Shown here in pieces: positions 1-7,955 of a DNA stretch of 31,767 nt. Each line of letters opens with the position of its first letter. The stretch's first letter is position 1. Origin of the DNA: CALEUX01 sp037439945 (GTDB lineage: Bacteria > Bacteroidota > Bacteroidia > Bacteroidales > Marinilabiliaceae); assembly GCA_037439945.1 (NCBI GenBank), contig JBBIVA010000028.1, positions 1 through 31,767 on the forward strand. Reading direction: 5' to 3'. A program made the translations under genes and the position numbers. Under the pieces are notes generated by a model. The model saw nothing but the letters and a program-made list of their open reading frames with translations, was not told the origin of the DNA and made no database searches.

Positions 1-52
1 CTTAGTTATCAAATGGTTATAGCATCGAAAAGTCTTTTTCACGTTGGACTAA
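1..52 (+). repeat. Left terminal copy of 52-bp inverted repeat
   Basis: The first 52 bases recur as the reverse complement at the right end of the window with one substitution (base 26, C here, T in the other copy). Beyond base 52 the two sequences diverge. The outermost bases are identical, as expected if the assembly stops inside a multicopy sequence such as an insertion sequence or a repeated gene. I do not recognise the sequence. Confidence 0.85.
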
Positions 53-107
53 TTACATATCGGATGAGCAAATTCATGAATTGCGCGATAAAATGTACAA
101 AGCTTAA
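6..107 (+). other. Coding-like tail, possible 3' end of a repeated gene
   Basis: After a TAG at 3-5 this frame stays open for 33 codons to a TAA. The peptide contains SIEKSFSRWTNYISDEQIHE and ends in LRDKMYKA, with protein-like composition. The one difference from the right-end copy is synonymous in this frame (ATC versus ATT, Ile), but in the right copy the frame stops after RWTK. The TAG at 3-5 argues against simple continuation of an upstream gene. It may be the end of a transposase or a decayed gene. Weak evidence. Confidence 0.2.
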
Positions 108-181
108 TTCTTCATATATAACAAGTAAAAAGCTACATTGATTATTGTTAATCAAGTATCGCAGCCAATTTTTAAATATTT

Positions 182-223
182 CAACCGAATTTTAAAAAGC
201 AAAAACTTTTCAAAATTCGGTTG
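182..223. repeat. Strong foldback hairpin in the left 338-bp gene-free stretch
   Basis: Bases 182-193 and 212-223 form a perfect 12-bp inverted repeat (CAACCGAATTTT), with a further AAAAG/CTTTT pairing inside. Neither side carries a clean T-run, so it is not an obvious intrinsic terminator, although it could end the minus-strand lipoprotein transcript from 968-339. Apart from this and the end repeat, 1-338 is AT-rich and I see no gene in it. Confidence 0.5.
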
Positions 224-338
224 CTAAAAAATTTTGGCAATCTCAAAAAACACCTAATCTTTTTAGAAAAACCAATAAAATTCTGCCAAATAGGAATTTA
301 TTCTTTGTATTGCCATACTTAAATGTTTAATCTGGCAT

Positions 339-968
339 TTATTTGGCTAAGGTGTATTTTTTTAATTTTCGCGTAACTGTATAGTATTCAATTGGCCCGT
401 ATATTGAATTGAAATGTAATTTTTCAACTACTTGTATTATCCCTATCTTTGGTGATATCCAATAAGTTTTAAACAAATTTTGGTCTCCTGTATAAACCTC
501 ATGTATTTTAATGCAGTTTGTAAAAGTACCGGCCGGAACGCTAATAGTTTCAGAAGTACTTACCTTTTTTCGGGAAACCTGACCCAGGTAAGAGTCCGGA
601 TGGGTACAAAACCGCACAGTTCCGGGAAGGTCGCTTTTTACAATCAATGGCATAGAATATTGGTCATCTTCTGTGCCATATTCATCGGTAAAAACTTCTT
701 CATCACCATACCATTTTAATTCCTTTTCTCTAACGGCCATGTAACGAACCTTAAAAAAGCCATTCTCTTCATCTATTATCTTGTAGTTTACCTTTATGGT
801 ATGCGGAACATCATCAAGATATTCAAAGGTCAAATCATAATCCCAGCTATTGCCCACTTTTAAAAATTCGCAAAACAAATTGGATGATTCGTCATTATCT
901 TCTTTGTCGCAAGCCAAAAGAAACAATAAAGTCAAACTTAAACCTAAAAATTTAATTTTTGTCCACAT
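339..968 (-). CDS. Surface-type lipoprotein of unknown function
   Basis: A 209-residue protein with a lipoprotein signal peptide: a basic start (MWTKIK), a hydrophobic stretch and a lipobox LLAC with the lipidated cysteine at residue 20. The residues after the cysteine (DKEDNDE) resemble the acidic, lysine-containing export signal that sends Bacteroidetes lipoproteins to the outer face of the outer membrane. The mature part is beta-rich by composition, with a central VPAGTF-N-C segment and an aromatic-rich C-terminus. I do not recognise a family; lipid anchoring is all that can be claimed. It lies 40 bases behind another minus-strand lipoprotein (1009-1644), so the two are probably co-transcribed. 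Confidence 0.8.
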   Translation of the reverse strand: MWTKIKFLGLSLTLLFLLACDKEDNDESSNLFCEFLKVGNSWDYDLTFEYLDDVPHTIKVNYKIIDEENGFFKVRYMAVREKELKWYGDEEVFTDEYGTEDDQYSMPLIVKSDLPGTVRFCTHPDSYLGQVSRKKVSTSETISVPAGTFTNCIKIHEVYTGDQNLFKTYWISPKIGIIQVVEKLHFNSIYGPIEYYTVTRKLKKYTLAK

Positions 969-1008
969 AGTTATAAGTTATCGTTTTAGATTAATAATAG
1001 TTTAATTA

Positions 1009-1644
1009 TTACATTTCGGTAAAAGTAATTCCCTGAGGTAATTCAAACATGGAAGCATCAACGGCGCCTTCTCTAATTTCCAGTGCTACCATCTTTACCT
1101 CAGAGCCACCAAATAATGTGACTGATTTTAGCGGTATGTTATTCCAAACCCATACAGTTGATTTAACCGGTTGTTTGATACTATATACTTTACAATCTTT
1201 TCCAACTACCACTTCGTTCTTAAGTATCTCAATGCCATACTGTTCAATTTCGCGTGCGGTTGGTTTGTCGTAATTGGCAGCTCTAACAGGGGTAAACTTA
1301 ACTTTTGAGCCGGTTGTTTCATCAAACGAATAGGAGTAACGATAACCCCCGTTAACTATGGCACAGTTGCCATACTTTTGGCCCATCATCATCATAGAAG
1401 TTTCTTCACGTTGAAGAGCGCCGAAATCATCAAACCAAATTTCGTGTGTCATATCTTCGTTCATGGAGTATTTAATATACCCCGATTTAATATCATAAAC
1501 CTTAGATGATGCTCCGGTGGCAGGTGCATCATTTATGGACTGCTCAACAGCATCGGCTAATTTTTCGGCTGGCGATTTTGGAGCATTGCCACAAGAATTG
1601 AATATAATCAACCCCAATATTGTAAAATAAGAAAGTTGTTTCAT
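1009..1644 (-). CDS. Putative lipoprotein, DUF4412-like
   Basis: A 211-residue protein with a signal peptide ending FNSC (cysteine at residue 18), so probably a lipoprotein. The residues after the cysteine (GNAPKSPAEK) lack an acidic export signal, so it may face the periplasm, unlike its neighbour. The middle (GYIKYSMNEDMTHEIWFDDF, then a run of four methionines) and the pattern of antiparallel strands resemble periplasmic proteins annotated DUF4412; that assignment is tentative. A conserved-looking CKVYSIKQ segment precedes the C-terminal third. It is probably the first gene of a two-lipoprotein unit with 339-968. Confidence 0.75.
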   Translation of the reverse strand: MKQLSYFTILGLIIFNSCGNAPKSPAEKLADAVEQSINDAPATGASSKVYDIKSGYIKYSMNEDMTHEIWFDDFGALQREETSMMMMGQKYGNCAIVNGGYRYSYSFDETTGSKVKFTPVRAANYDKPTAREIEQYGIEILKNEVVVGKDCKVYSIKQPVKSTVWVWNNIPLKSVTLFGGSEVKMVALEIREGAVDASMFELPQGITFTEM

Positions 1645-1814
1645 CGGAATAAGATTTAATTTTTGAAAGTATGATTAAACTCACATGTTGACTTTTTATT
1701 ACTAATGAATTTGCATATTTTTAAACATGCTCGTTACATTATTTTATTTAAGCATTTGACTAATTGTGTTTTAAGTTTATTAAAGACAGTTAACTTTAGA
1801 CATGATTCGTTGCC

Positions 1815-1835
1815 TTGTCGCAAAAATTGCGACAA
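1815..1835. promoter_or_regulatory. Perfect 9-bp palindrome with 3-base spacer
   Basis: TTGTCGCAA, AAA, TTGCGACAA. It lies between the lipoprotein gene (start 1644) and the convergent-side end of the Yip1 gene (1909). No T-run follows on either strand, so an operator or foldback is likelier than a terminator. Nothing else is evident in 1645-1908. Confidence 0.3.
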
Positions 1836-1908
1836 AACAGATAGACCTACTTCGATTTATCCTAAATCTATGAATCTGTTTATCTAAGAATCTGACTGTC
1901 TATAGTAT

Positions 1909-2490
1909 TTAAAACAGTCGCCCAATAAACAGTGGTGTTAAAATCAATGATAAAACCACCCCTGCAGCAATCATAACCACCAAACTAACAACAAAATAGA
2001 TAGTGTGTTTTTCTTCTGTTGTTTCCATCATCAGGGGCAAACCAAGGTAAAGCAGGTAAAGGCCATACAACCCGGCCAGCGAAGCCAAAATACCCAACGA
2101 AGGTATTATATAAAGCACCCCGGCAACATAAAATGGCACGTATGAATAAACCACCAGCGCAAATGCTTTATTCCAATCCTGCCGGGAGCCAAACGAAGGG
2201 GCCAACATATTAATAACAAAAGCAGCCAGAAAAGCCCCAACAACATTCGAAACAAACGATACCAGTGCATACCGCAATGCCCATGACACGGAGCCACCAA
2301 CGTAACCCACAAATGGCACCCGGTAGCCAAATAAGGCATAGCCAATAAAAGTAGCAACTGTAGGAATAAGCGCAAGTATTATCAGGAACTGAATTAACTT
2401 ACCGGTTTCCAAAGGTTCTTGCGATATTTTTTCCCACTCCGATTTTGGTGAGATAATAAGTTTTTTTACTCGTTCAATGATTTCGTTCAT
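1909..2490 (-). CDS. Yip1-family integral membrane protein
   Basis: A 193-residue polytopic membrane protein. A cytoplasmic N-terminus (NEIIERVKKLIISPKSEWEK) is typical of bacterial Yip1-domain proteins. About five hydrophobic segments follow: near residues 33-53, 65-100, 108-130, 137-155 and 168-190. The loop GSRQDWNKAFALVVYSYVP between helices is also characteristic of the family. The molecular role of bacterial Yip1 proteins is not settled; in eukaryotes the family acts in vesicle trafficking. It is separated from the OmpA gene upstream by a 264-bp stretch with a large structured inverted repeat, so it may be transcribed separately. Confidence 0.8.
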   Translation of the reverse strand: MNEIIERVKKLIISPKSEWEKISQEPLETGKLIQFLIILALIPTVATFIGYALFGYRVPFVGYVGGSVSWALRYALVSFVSNVVGAFLAAFVINMLAPSFGSRQDWNKAFALVVYSYVPFYVAGVLYIIPSLGILASLAGLYGLYLLYLGLPLMMETTEEKHTIYFVVSLVVMIAAGVVLSLILTPLFIGRLF

Positions 2491-2578
2491 AACTTTGATT
2501 ATTAAATATTTACAATAGAATCAGCTTTTTTGTTTAAGGTTTAAGTGGTTATTCTAAGCATGTTACGTTAAACTATTT

Positions 2579-2688
2579 GTTTCGGCCTCGTTAGGGGCCA
2601 AACACCGGTAGCATTATTGTCCCTCCTGAATCTCTCGCCCCCATTGGGGCGAAAGGTTTTTTGAGAAATTATTTCTACCGGTATTTGG
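2579..2688. repeat. Nested inverted repeat / structured intergenic element
   Basis: Bases 2598-2611 (CCAAACACCGGTAG) and 2675-2688 pair over 14 bp with one mismatch. They enclose a second hairpin CGCCCC-CATT-GGGGCG (2636-2651). The left arm also pairs alternatively with 2579-2587, giving GTTT-C-GGCC / GGCC-AAAC; read on the minus strand that hairpin has the loop CCTAACGA. The two left-arm pairings exclude each other. The element lies between the OmpA gene and the Yip1 gene in transcription order. Confidence 0.6.
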
Positions 2689-2754
2689 TAGCTAAAGGCA
2701 CAAAAAACAGCGTCTATTATTTGATAAGTACTTATACAATCTTTTCCACACAAA

Positions 2755-4053
2755 TTAAAGCTTTATAAACTCTACCCTTCGGTTACGGGCTTTGTTTTCA
2801 ACCGAGTTATTGGGGGCCACCGGTTGGCCTTCGCCCTTACCATCGGTTTCTAGTCGCGCAGCATCAATGGCAAAATCCTTAATCAAAGATGCCTTAACCG
2901 ACTCGGCCCGGCGTTTCGATAAATCCAGATTTTTAGCATCATCGCCATCGCTGTCGGTATGGCCCACAATGCGAACCCGCACACCGGCATTCTCCTTTAA
3001 TACAGTGGCAATATCCTTTAAAGCGCCGTACGATTCGGGTTTTACTTTATCGCTGTTTACATCGAATGTGATACCATAACTAATTAATTTACCTTCGGTA
3101 ATAAGTTTGCTGCGTGTATCAGGAGCTGCGGTGGTCACTTTAATATTGGATATAAACGGATAGGCAGCCCTGTCCCAGCCACTAAAGCGCAATTTATCAA
3201 ACTTCGTACCTGTAAAAACCAGGGTAGGCAAATCAACCACTTTTCTGCCAAGATGGTATATCCTCAGGCGGCGGTTTTGAACCCATACAATAACATGATT
3301 AACTTTCTCTGAGACAACAGGATTTGCTTCAGACCTACCCTTGGTATCTGTACCTTTTTCATTGTCGTAAGCACTTACATCCCAACTGGTAGATGAAAAG
3401 TTTATATGAATACCTCTGTTTCCCGGATATAAATCATTATTCATTTCTCTTTGTCCGGCATCATCTTCGTATAAAGTAAGCAGATATCCACCATAAAAAT
3501 CATCAACCGGAATAATATCAAACTCAACAATAAAATTGGAAGGGAAATTAACTTTATTCATATAGCAGTAAACAGCATCATCGCCGTTCATATGCAGCCA
3601 TTTGCCGGGTGCAATATTTACTGTTTTAACCTCGCCTGAACCATTGGTAGTCCATAAAGCGGGAAAATCGCCAATGGCATCCTGCGAAAAATCTTCGTAA
3701 AACAAAATCTGGTCGCCCGCAACAAAATCGTATTGTGTAAACGACTCCAGTTTTTGAGTTGCAACTGTTTGATTACCTGGTTTTGATACTACAGGTTTCT
3801 CTTCTGACTCGGAATCATCTTCATTTGTTTCTTCAGTTTGATTCTTCTTTGTAGTTGATTTCTTATCCTTTTTCTTAAAAATATCCTTTACACCATCTTC
3901 CATGGCATCAATACCACGCTCAATGCCTTCGTCGGTTCTTTGGTCGGCCCGGTTATTTACCTTGTTCTTAACTTTGCTGTTTACATCAATCTGGGCACTT
4001 GCCAGTACTGTTACTGTTAGCATTAAAACAAAAAGCAGAATTAGTTTTTTCAT
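2755..4053 (-). CDS. OmpA-domain protein with an N-terminal beta-sandwich region
   Basis: A 432-residue exported protein. Signal peptide 1-21 (ends VLASAQ) is followed by a charged low-complexity linker (about 30-90, rich in K, then E/D). Next comes a region of about 200 residues resembling a concanavalin/LamG-like sandwich (FYEDFSQDAIGDFPALW, later IHINFSSTSWDVS). A C-terminal OmpA peptidoglycan-binding domain spans about 325-432, with GHTDSDGDDAKNLDLSKRRA and the closing NRRVEF. The Asp of GHTD and the Arg of KRRA are the residues OmpA domains use to hold diaminopimelate, and both are present. The protein probably tethers the outer membrane to peptidoglycan while presenting a possible ligand-binding domain. 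No partner gene is evident beside it. Confidence 0.85.
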   Translation of the reverse strand: MKKLILLFVLMLTVTVLASAQIDVNSKVKNKVNNRADQRTDEGIERGIDAMEDGVKDIFKKKDKKSTTKKNQTEETNEDDSESEEKPVVSKPGNQTVATQKLESFTQYDFVAGDQILFYEDFSQDAIGDFPALWTTNGSGEVKTVNIAPGKWLHMNGDDAVYCYMNKVNFPSNFIVEFDIIPVDDFYGGYLLTLYEDDAGQREMNNDLYPGNRGIHINFSSTSWDVSAYDNEKGTDTKGRSEANPVVSEKVNHVIVWVQNRRLRIYHLGRKVVDLPTLVFTGTKFDKLRFSGWDRAAYPFISNIKVTTAAPDTRSKLITEGKLISYGITFDVNSDKVKPESYGALKDIATVLKENAGVRVRIVGHTDSDGDDAKNLDLSKRRAESVKASLIKDFAIDAARLETDGKGEGQPVAPNNSVENKARNRRVEFIKL

Positions 4054-4278
4054 TTTTGGGGGTTTTAGTTACTCTAAATATTAAATTATATATACTTTAA
4101 CTCAATTGTAATGCCTTTTCCAGAGCCAAAAATTCCATTTTATATTCCACAGTCTTCATCAATATCAATAGTGAAATTTAAAAACTGTTTTTATAAATGT
4201 CCAGTTTAAAAAAACACATAAACTAATGGCGTTGTATCAGGCTTAATCAAAAGCAATTCTATAAAAAAGGTTGAACTT

Positions 4279-4300
4279 AAAATTGTAAAAAACGGCCATC
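4279..4300 (+). repeat. 22-bp repeat, copy A
   Basis: Exactly matches 8858-8879; the core is ATTGTAAAAAACGGCCATC. It lies about 205 bases before the histidine kinase start and about 225 before the OmpA start. Flanking bases do not match, so this is a short shared site (candidate regulator binding site or repeat fragment) and not a longer duplicated segment. Confidence 0.6.
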
Positions 4301-4450
4301 ATCATTGGCTTCAATCTATTTATCTTAATGAATGAAGTACACCAACGTTTTTACGATGTAAAGCTATGAACAGCAAATTATTCGGTAATCCCCTTTTTCG
4401 TGGATTTTTTGGAAGTTCGTTTTCTTTCATTTAGATTGCATTTTAATTTT

Positions 4451-4464
4451 CCCCTTTTAAGGGG
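4451..4464. promoter_or_regulatory. CCCCTT-TT-AAGGGG palindrome upstream of the histidine kinase
   Basis: A perfect 6-bp inverted repeat with a 2-base spacer, 42 bases before the kinase ATG. A nearly identical palindrome with a 1-base spacer lies at 25443-25455, beside the rplY promoter box. The spacer is too short for a hairpin loop, so a dimeric DNA-binding protein is the more natural reading. Confidence 0.35.
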
Positions 4465-4506
4465 ATACCTATAAAAACTTAGCAACCTAACTTAACCCAT
4501 TCAATT

Positions 4507-6453
4507 ATGTCATTTAGCATGAAGCTTAAAAGATTGATAATTATATCACTAGCTCTGTTTCCGGTTGCCCTGTGGGCTGGCAATAACATCAGCATTAATC
4601 AGGCTACTGATTCATGCCTGAAATATATGTACACCGATACAATTAAGGCCACCAGATACGTCGAAAAGCTAATAGAATCAATCCCTATTGAACCCGGAAA
4701 ATGGAAAAAAGCCAATACCGCACGCGTTGTTGCCAATTACTACGCCAAAAATCAGGATTATGTAAATGCGCTTAATTATTTCGAGTTAGCTCTAAGCATC
4801 ACAGCGAATTTGAAAGATTGTGAAATGCAACAATTAAGTGCTCAGATATTAACCAACTATGCTTTAATATATCACTCCAATGGCGACCTGACTAAAGCGA
4901 TGGAAATGTATCTGGAGGCTGAACGTCGTTTGCTGCTTTGCGCCGAAAATCATCTTTTGCTATCGCAACTCTATTCAAAAATGGGTGATATTTATTTTAA
5001 AACACTCGAATACGATAAAGCTGTTGATTATACTCAAAAGAGTGTTGACCATGCCCGCTACACCAACGATAAAAAACAACAGGCCAATGCCAACATGCAC
5101 TATGGAAATATTCTGGTTTATCAGGATAAAACCATTGAAGCCGAACCCTACTTTGAAGCAGCCGAAAAACTGGCATTGGAAGCCGAAGCTTACGAGGTGT
5201 TAACCAACATACATTACAACATGGGTTTTAGAGCCAGTCAGGCCGATGAGTTTGAAAAAGCCCTGATGCATTACGAAAAATCGGCCGATTATGCAAAAAA
5301 AGCCGGACTTACATTCGACTATTACGACGCGCTGTATAAAATAGGGCTTATGTATCATTACCTGGGGAGACATAATGTGGCTGCCGATAAATTAACCGCT
5401 CTTTTACCCATTGTGCAAAAGGCAGGCTTTAAATTGCTTGAGCGCAATATTTATGATGCCTTAAGTTATGTTGAAAATGAAAGGGGAAACTTTAAAGCAG
5501 CTTACGATTACCTCGGTAAATATATTGATTTGGTATATGAACTTTACCCCGAGGAAAACCGCAAACAAATTGAATTCTTAAAAGCCCGGTTTCAGGCCGA
5601 AAAACAAGAACAGGAAATAATTAAGCGTGACCTTGAAATAAAACAAAAAACCACTGTTATCACCTTTGTAATAATTGCGCTGGCGTTATTACTCATTATC
5701 TCAGCATTAATTTTTATTTCGAACCATAGGAAAAAGCAAGCTGCCATGATGCGTATCAAGGCTTTGGAAAACGAGAAGCAACTGGTAGCAGCCACTTCGG
5801 CTTTAAAAGGAGAAGAAACAGAACGCACACGTTTAGCCCGCGACCTGCACGACGGGCTGGGTGGATTATTAACCAGCATGAAACTATCATTAAGCACCAT
5901 GGGAGAAAAAGTGTTTTTAGATGACAGTGGCCGAAAAATGTTCGCCAATGCATTGGATTTACTTGATATGAGCGTAAAAGAACTACATCAGGTAGCCAAC
6001 AACATGATGCCCGAATCGTTATTGAACTATGGCTTAAAAACGGCAGTTGAAAATTTTGTTAATAACTTGAAATCAAAAGATAACTGCCATATTACATTCC
6101 GGTATTATGGTGTGGAAAACCGTTTCAGGCACGATTTTGAGATGACTGTTTACCGTATGGTACAAGAACTCTACACAAACGCCTTAAAACACGCAGATGC
6201 CACAGAAATTTCGCTTCAGATGGTGGTTGACCAAAACCGGCTTAACCTGTCGTACGACGACAACGGCAAGGGTTTTAACGTTCAAGCCATCGACCCTAAA
6301 AAAGGTTTGGGATTAGGCAACCTGATGGCCAGAGTTAAAGCCTTTGGTGGCGACATGGACATAACATCGCACCCTGGTAAAGGTACCGAAGTAATTATTG
6401 AATTTAACAACGCCCATAAATATATAAACCATGATTCCGGTTCTGATTGTTGA
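4507..6453 (+). CDS. TPR-containing sensor histidine kinase (NarL/HisKA_3 type)
   Basis: A 648-residue two-component sensor. Signal sequence 1-26 (the ATG at 4519 is an alternative start), then a periplasmic TPR solenoid of about 6-7 repeats (60-345), a short coiled coil (355-380) and a membrane helix (382-405). A second coiled coil leads into the HisKA_3 dimerisation domain with RDLHDGLGG, phospho-acceptor His448. The ATPase domain shows the N box (QELYTNALKHA, about 553-563), DDNGKGF and GLGLGNL. It should autophosphorylate and pass phosphate to the response regulator encoded next, whose start overlaps its last 23 bases, so the two are translationally coupled. TPR sensors of this kind are common in Bacteroidetes; the ligand is unknown. 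Confidence 0.93.
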   Translation: MSFSMKLKRLIIISLALFPVALWAGNNISINQATDSCLKYMYTDTIKATRYVEKLIESIPIEPGKWKKANTARVVANYYAKNQDYVNALNYFELALSITANLKDCEMQQLSAQILTNYALIYHSNGDLTKAMEMYLEAERRLLLCAENHLLLSQLYSKMGDIYFKTLEYDKAVDYTQKSVDHARYTNDKKQQANANMHYGNILVYQDKTIEAEPYFEAAEKLALEAEAYEVLTNIHYNMGFRASQADEFEKALMHYEKSADYAKKAGLTFDYYDALYKIGLMYHYLGRHNVAADKLTALLPIVQKAGFKLLERNIYDALSYVENERGNFKAAYDYLGKYIDLVYELYPEENRKQIEFLKARFQAEKQEQEIIKRDLEIKQKTTVITFVIIALALLLIISALIFISNHRKKQAAMMRIKALENEKQLVAATSALKGEETERTRLARDLHDGLGGLLTSMKLSLSTMGEKVFLDDSGRKMFANALDLLDMSVKELHQVANNMMPESLLNYGLKTAVENFVNNLKSKDNCHITFRYYGVENRFRHDFEMTVYRMVQELYTNALKHADATEISLQMVVDQNRLNLSYDDNGKGFNVQAIDPKKGLGLGNLMARVKAFGGDMDITSHPGKGTEVIIEFNNAHKYINHDSGSDC

Positions 6454-7057
6454 AGACCACCCTCTGGTGGCTGAGGGCTTAAAAAGCATTTTAAGCAATT
6501 CTTCCGAGTTTGCTATTCATGGCTTGGCGGTTAATGGCGCAGCATTTAAACAACTGTTTGAAACCTTTAAAACCGGAGTAATTTTAATGGATATACGGTT
6601 GCCCGATACCAGTGGGATTGAGCTGTGCAAACACGCAGTGGCATCGGGAAAACCAATTAAAGTAATAGCATTAACTACTTTTAATCAGCAGTATTTAATA
6701 AAAGAAATGCTGGATGCCGGCGCCATTTCATACCTGTTAAAAAATGCTACCCCCGACGAAATTCGCGAAGCAATAAGATTGGCCGGGCAAAATCAGCCAA
6801 TGTTCTCGAAGTTGGTTAAACAACAAATCAATCAACTGAGCGATAAGGCCATTGTACTATCAAAACGCGAGATTGAGGTTTTATGCCTCATTGCTCAGGG
6901 TTTAACCAATACCGAAATTGCCGAAAAACTGTTTATAAGCCAGTTAACAGTTGATAGCCATCGCAAAAATCTATTGCTTAAAACCGGCTCGAAAAACAGT
7001 GCAGCCCTTATTAAATTTGCTGTTGATGAGGGTTATGTGAAGAGCAGGAATGATTAG
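6431..7057 (+). CDS. LuxR/NarL-family response regulator
   Basis: A 208-residue response regulator. Receiver domain 1-120: acidic pocket EDH (8-10), phospho-acceptor Asp54 in ILMDIRLPDTSG, conserved Thr in ALTTF, and Lys in LLKNATPDE. A C-terminal GerE/LuxR helix-turn-helix spans about 140-202 (LSKREIEVLCLIAQGLTNTE, then IAEKLFISQLTVDSHRKN). It starts inside the kinase gene in another frame, the normal arrangement of a cognate pair. Phosphorylation should promote dimerisation and DNA binding; targets are unknown. Its last 47 bases overlap tail-to-tail with the AraC-type gene on the other strand, so the two transcripts are antisense at their 3' ends. Confidence 0.95.
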   Translation: MIPVLIVEDHPLVAEGLKSILSNSSEFAIHGLAVNGAAFKQLFETFKTGVILMDIRLPDTSGIELCKHAVASGKPIKVIALTTFNQQYLIKEMLDAGAISYLLKNATPDEIREAIRLAGQNQPMFSKLVKQQINQLSDKAIVLSKREIEVLCLIAQGLTNTEIAEKLFISQLTVDSHRKNLLLKTGSKNSAALIKFAVDEGYVKSRND

Positions 7058-7883
7058 CGTGCTTTTTGGTTAAAGCAGGTTTAGCACTAATAAATAAAAC
7101 CTGTTCGAGATTACGCGAGAAAAATCGACGCGGTGTTTCACCAATAATCTTCTTGAAGTCGTTAATCAGGTGTGACTGGTCAAAAAAGCCACCATCAGTA
7201 ACCAAATCCCAAAAATCAAGGGTGCGGCTTTTATCCACTTGCATCCAAACATGATTAAACCTTACAATTCGCGAAAGGGTTTTAGCATTTAATCCAACCC
7301 GTTGCTGAAAATGCCGCCTGAAAGACCTTGATTGCATATTAAAATCGGCCAAAATTTGCTTAACCGGCATTAATCCACCGTTTTTAAGTATAAAATCATA
7401 AGTGGCATCAATTTTATCGGGCTTATAATTATTTAACCCGGGAATTAAAAGGAGTATTTCTTCAAGTTTTTCTAATCGTTTTTCAATAGAGCTCAACCCA
7501 CATAACTCTTTCAAATCGGGAAACCCAGTAAATATTTCCATTGTTTGTACCAGCTTATCACTAAATTTCATAAAATCAATACCAAACAAAGCTGACAACA
7601 CCGATAATTTAACAAAAATAACAATGGTATCGAACGGGGCATTTACCTCAATAAATTTTGATTTTGATACAACAGGGATAAAAAACACATCGGGCATTTG
7701 TTCACGATGTTGCCCATCTGAAACAAAAACAGTGGATTTAAAATTAACCACAATGGCACCGTAACCATCGGGGATGTATTTATCGGCATACGAATCCTCC
7801 TCCGACGAGGCATACATAAAAACATATTCTTTAACAAGCGAAGCGCAATTGGCTGAAGGCTTCCTGAATTCGGGAATAAACAT
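7011..7883 (-). CDS. AraC-family transcriptional regulator
   Basis: A 290-residue regulator. The N-terminal ~150 residues form a likely beta-barrel sensing domain (CASLVKEYVFMY, then IPDGYGAIVVNF), resembling the DUF6597 type found before AraC helices. The C-terminal AraC/XylS DNA-binding domain (about 165-262) has two helix-turn-helix units. The second shows the usual signature as GGFFDQSHLINDFKKIIGET followed by PRRFF. The last ~30 residues extend past the domain and are encoded opposite the response regulator's end. No ligand can be inferred. It is convergent with the two-component pair and no terminator separates them, so mutual antisense effects are possible. Confidence 0.9.
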   Translation of the reverse strand: MFIPEFRKPSANCASLVKEYVFMYASSEEDSYADKYIPDGYGAIVVNFKSTVFVSDGQHREQMPDVFFIPVVSKSKFIEVNAPFDTIVIFVKLSVLSALFGIDFMKFSDKLVQTMEIFTGFPDLKELCGLSSIEKRLEKLEEILLLIPGLNNYKPDKIDATYDFILKNGGLMPVKQILADFNMQSRSFRRHFQQRVGLNAKTLSRIVRFNHVWMQVDKSRTLDFWDLVTDGGFFDQSHLINDFKKIIGETPRRFFSRNLEQVLFISAKPALTKKHANHSCSSHNPHQQQI

Positions 7884-7955
7884 AGTGTTGGGTTAAGTAT
7901 TTATCGGCTTTTAATAGCTTTAAATATAACAAACAAAACAATTCCCGAAAAGCAT

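Larger units (their letters stand above)
4054..4506. other. Divergent intergenic region, OmpA gene / histidine kinase
   Basis: This 453-bp stretch separates two divergent genes and should hold both promoters. I saw no convincing TAnnTTTG box. It contains one copy of a 22-bp repeat shared with 8858-8879 and a CCCC/GGGG palindrome at 4451-4464, both annotated separately. On the minus strand near 4080-4170 a short frame ends GSGKGITIELKYI, reminiscent of a histidine-kinase C-terminus but interrupted by a stop; too short to call. Confidence 0.5.

Noticed and set aside
480..719. Open plus-strand frame of 79 codons
   Set aside because: It lies opposite the lipoprotein gene 339-968, which has a clear signal peptide; this is a shadow frame with no recognisable features.
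1705..1887. Open plus-strand frame of 60 codons between genes
   Set aside because: Composition is not protein-like, it spans a DNA palindrome at 1815-1835, and no neighbouring context supports it.
4080..4170. Minus-strand peptide GSGKGITIELKYI resembling a histidine-kinase end
   Set aside because: Interrupted by a stop within a few codons upstream; too short to support even a pseudogene.
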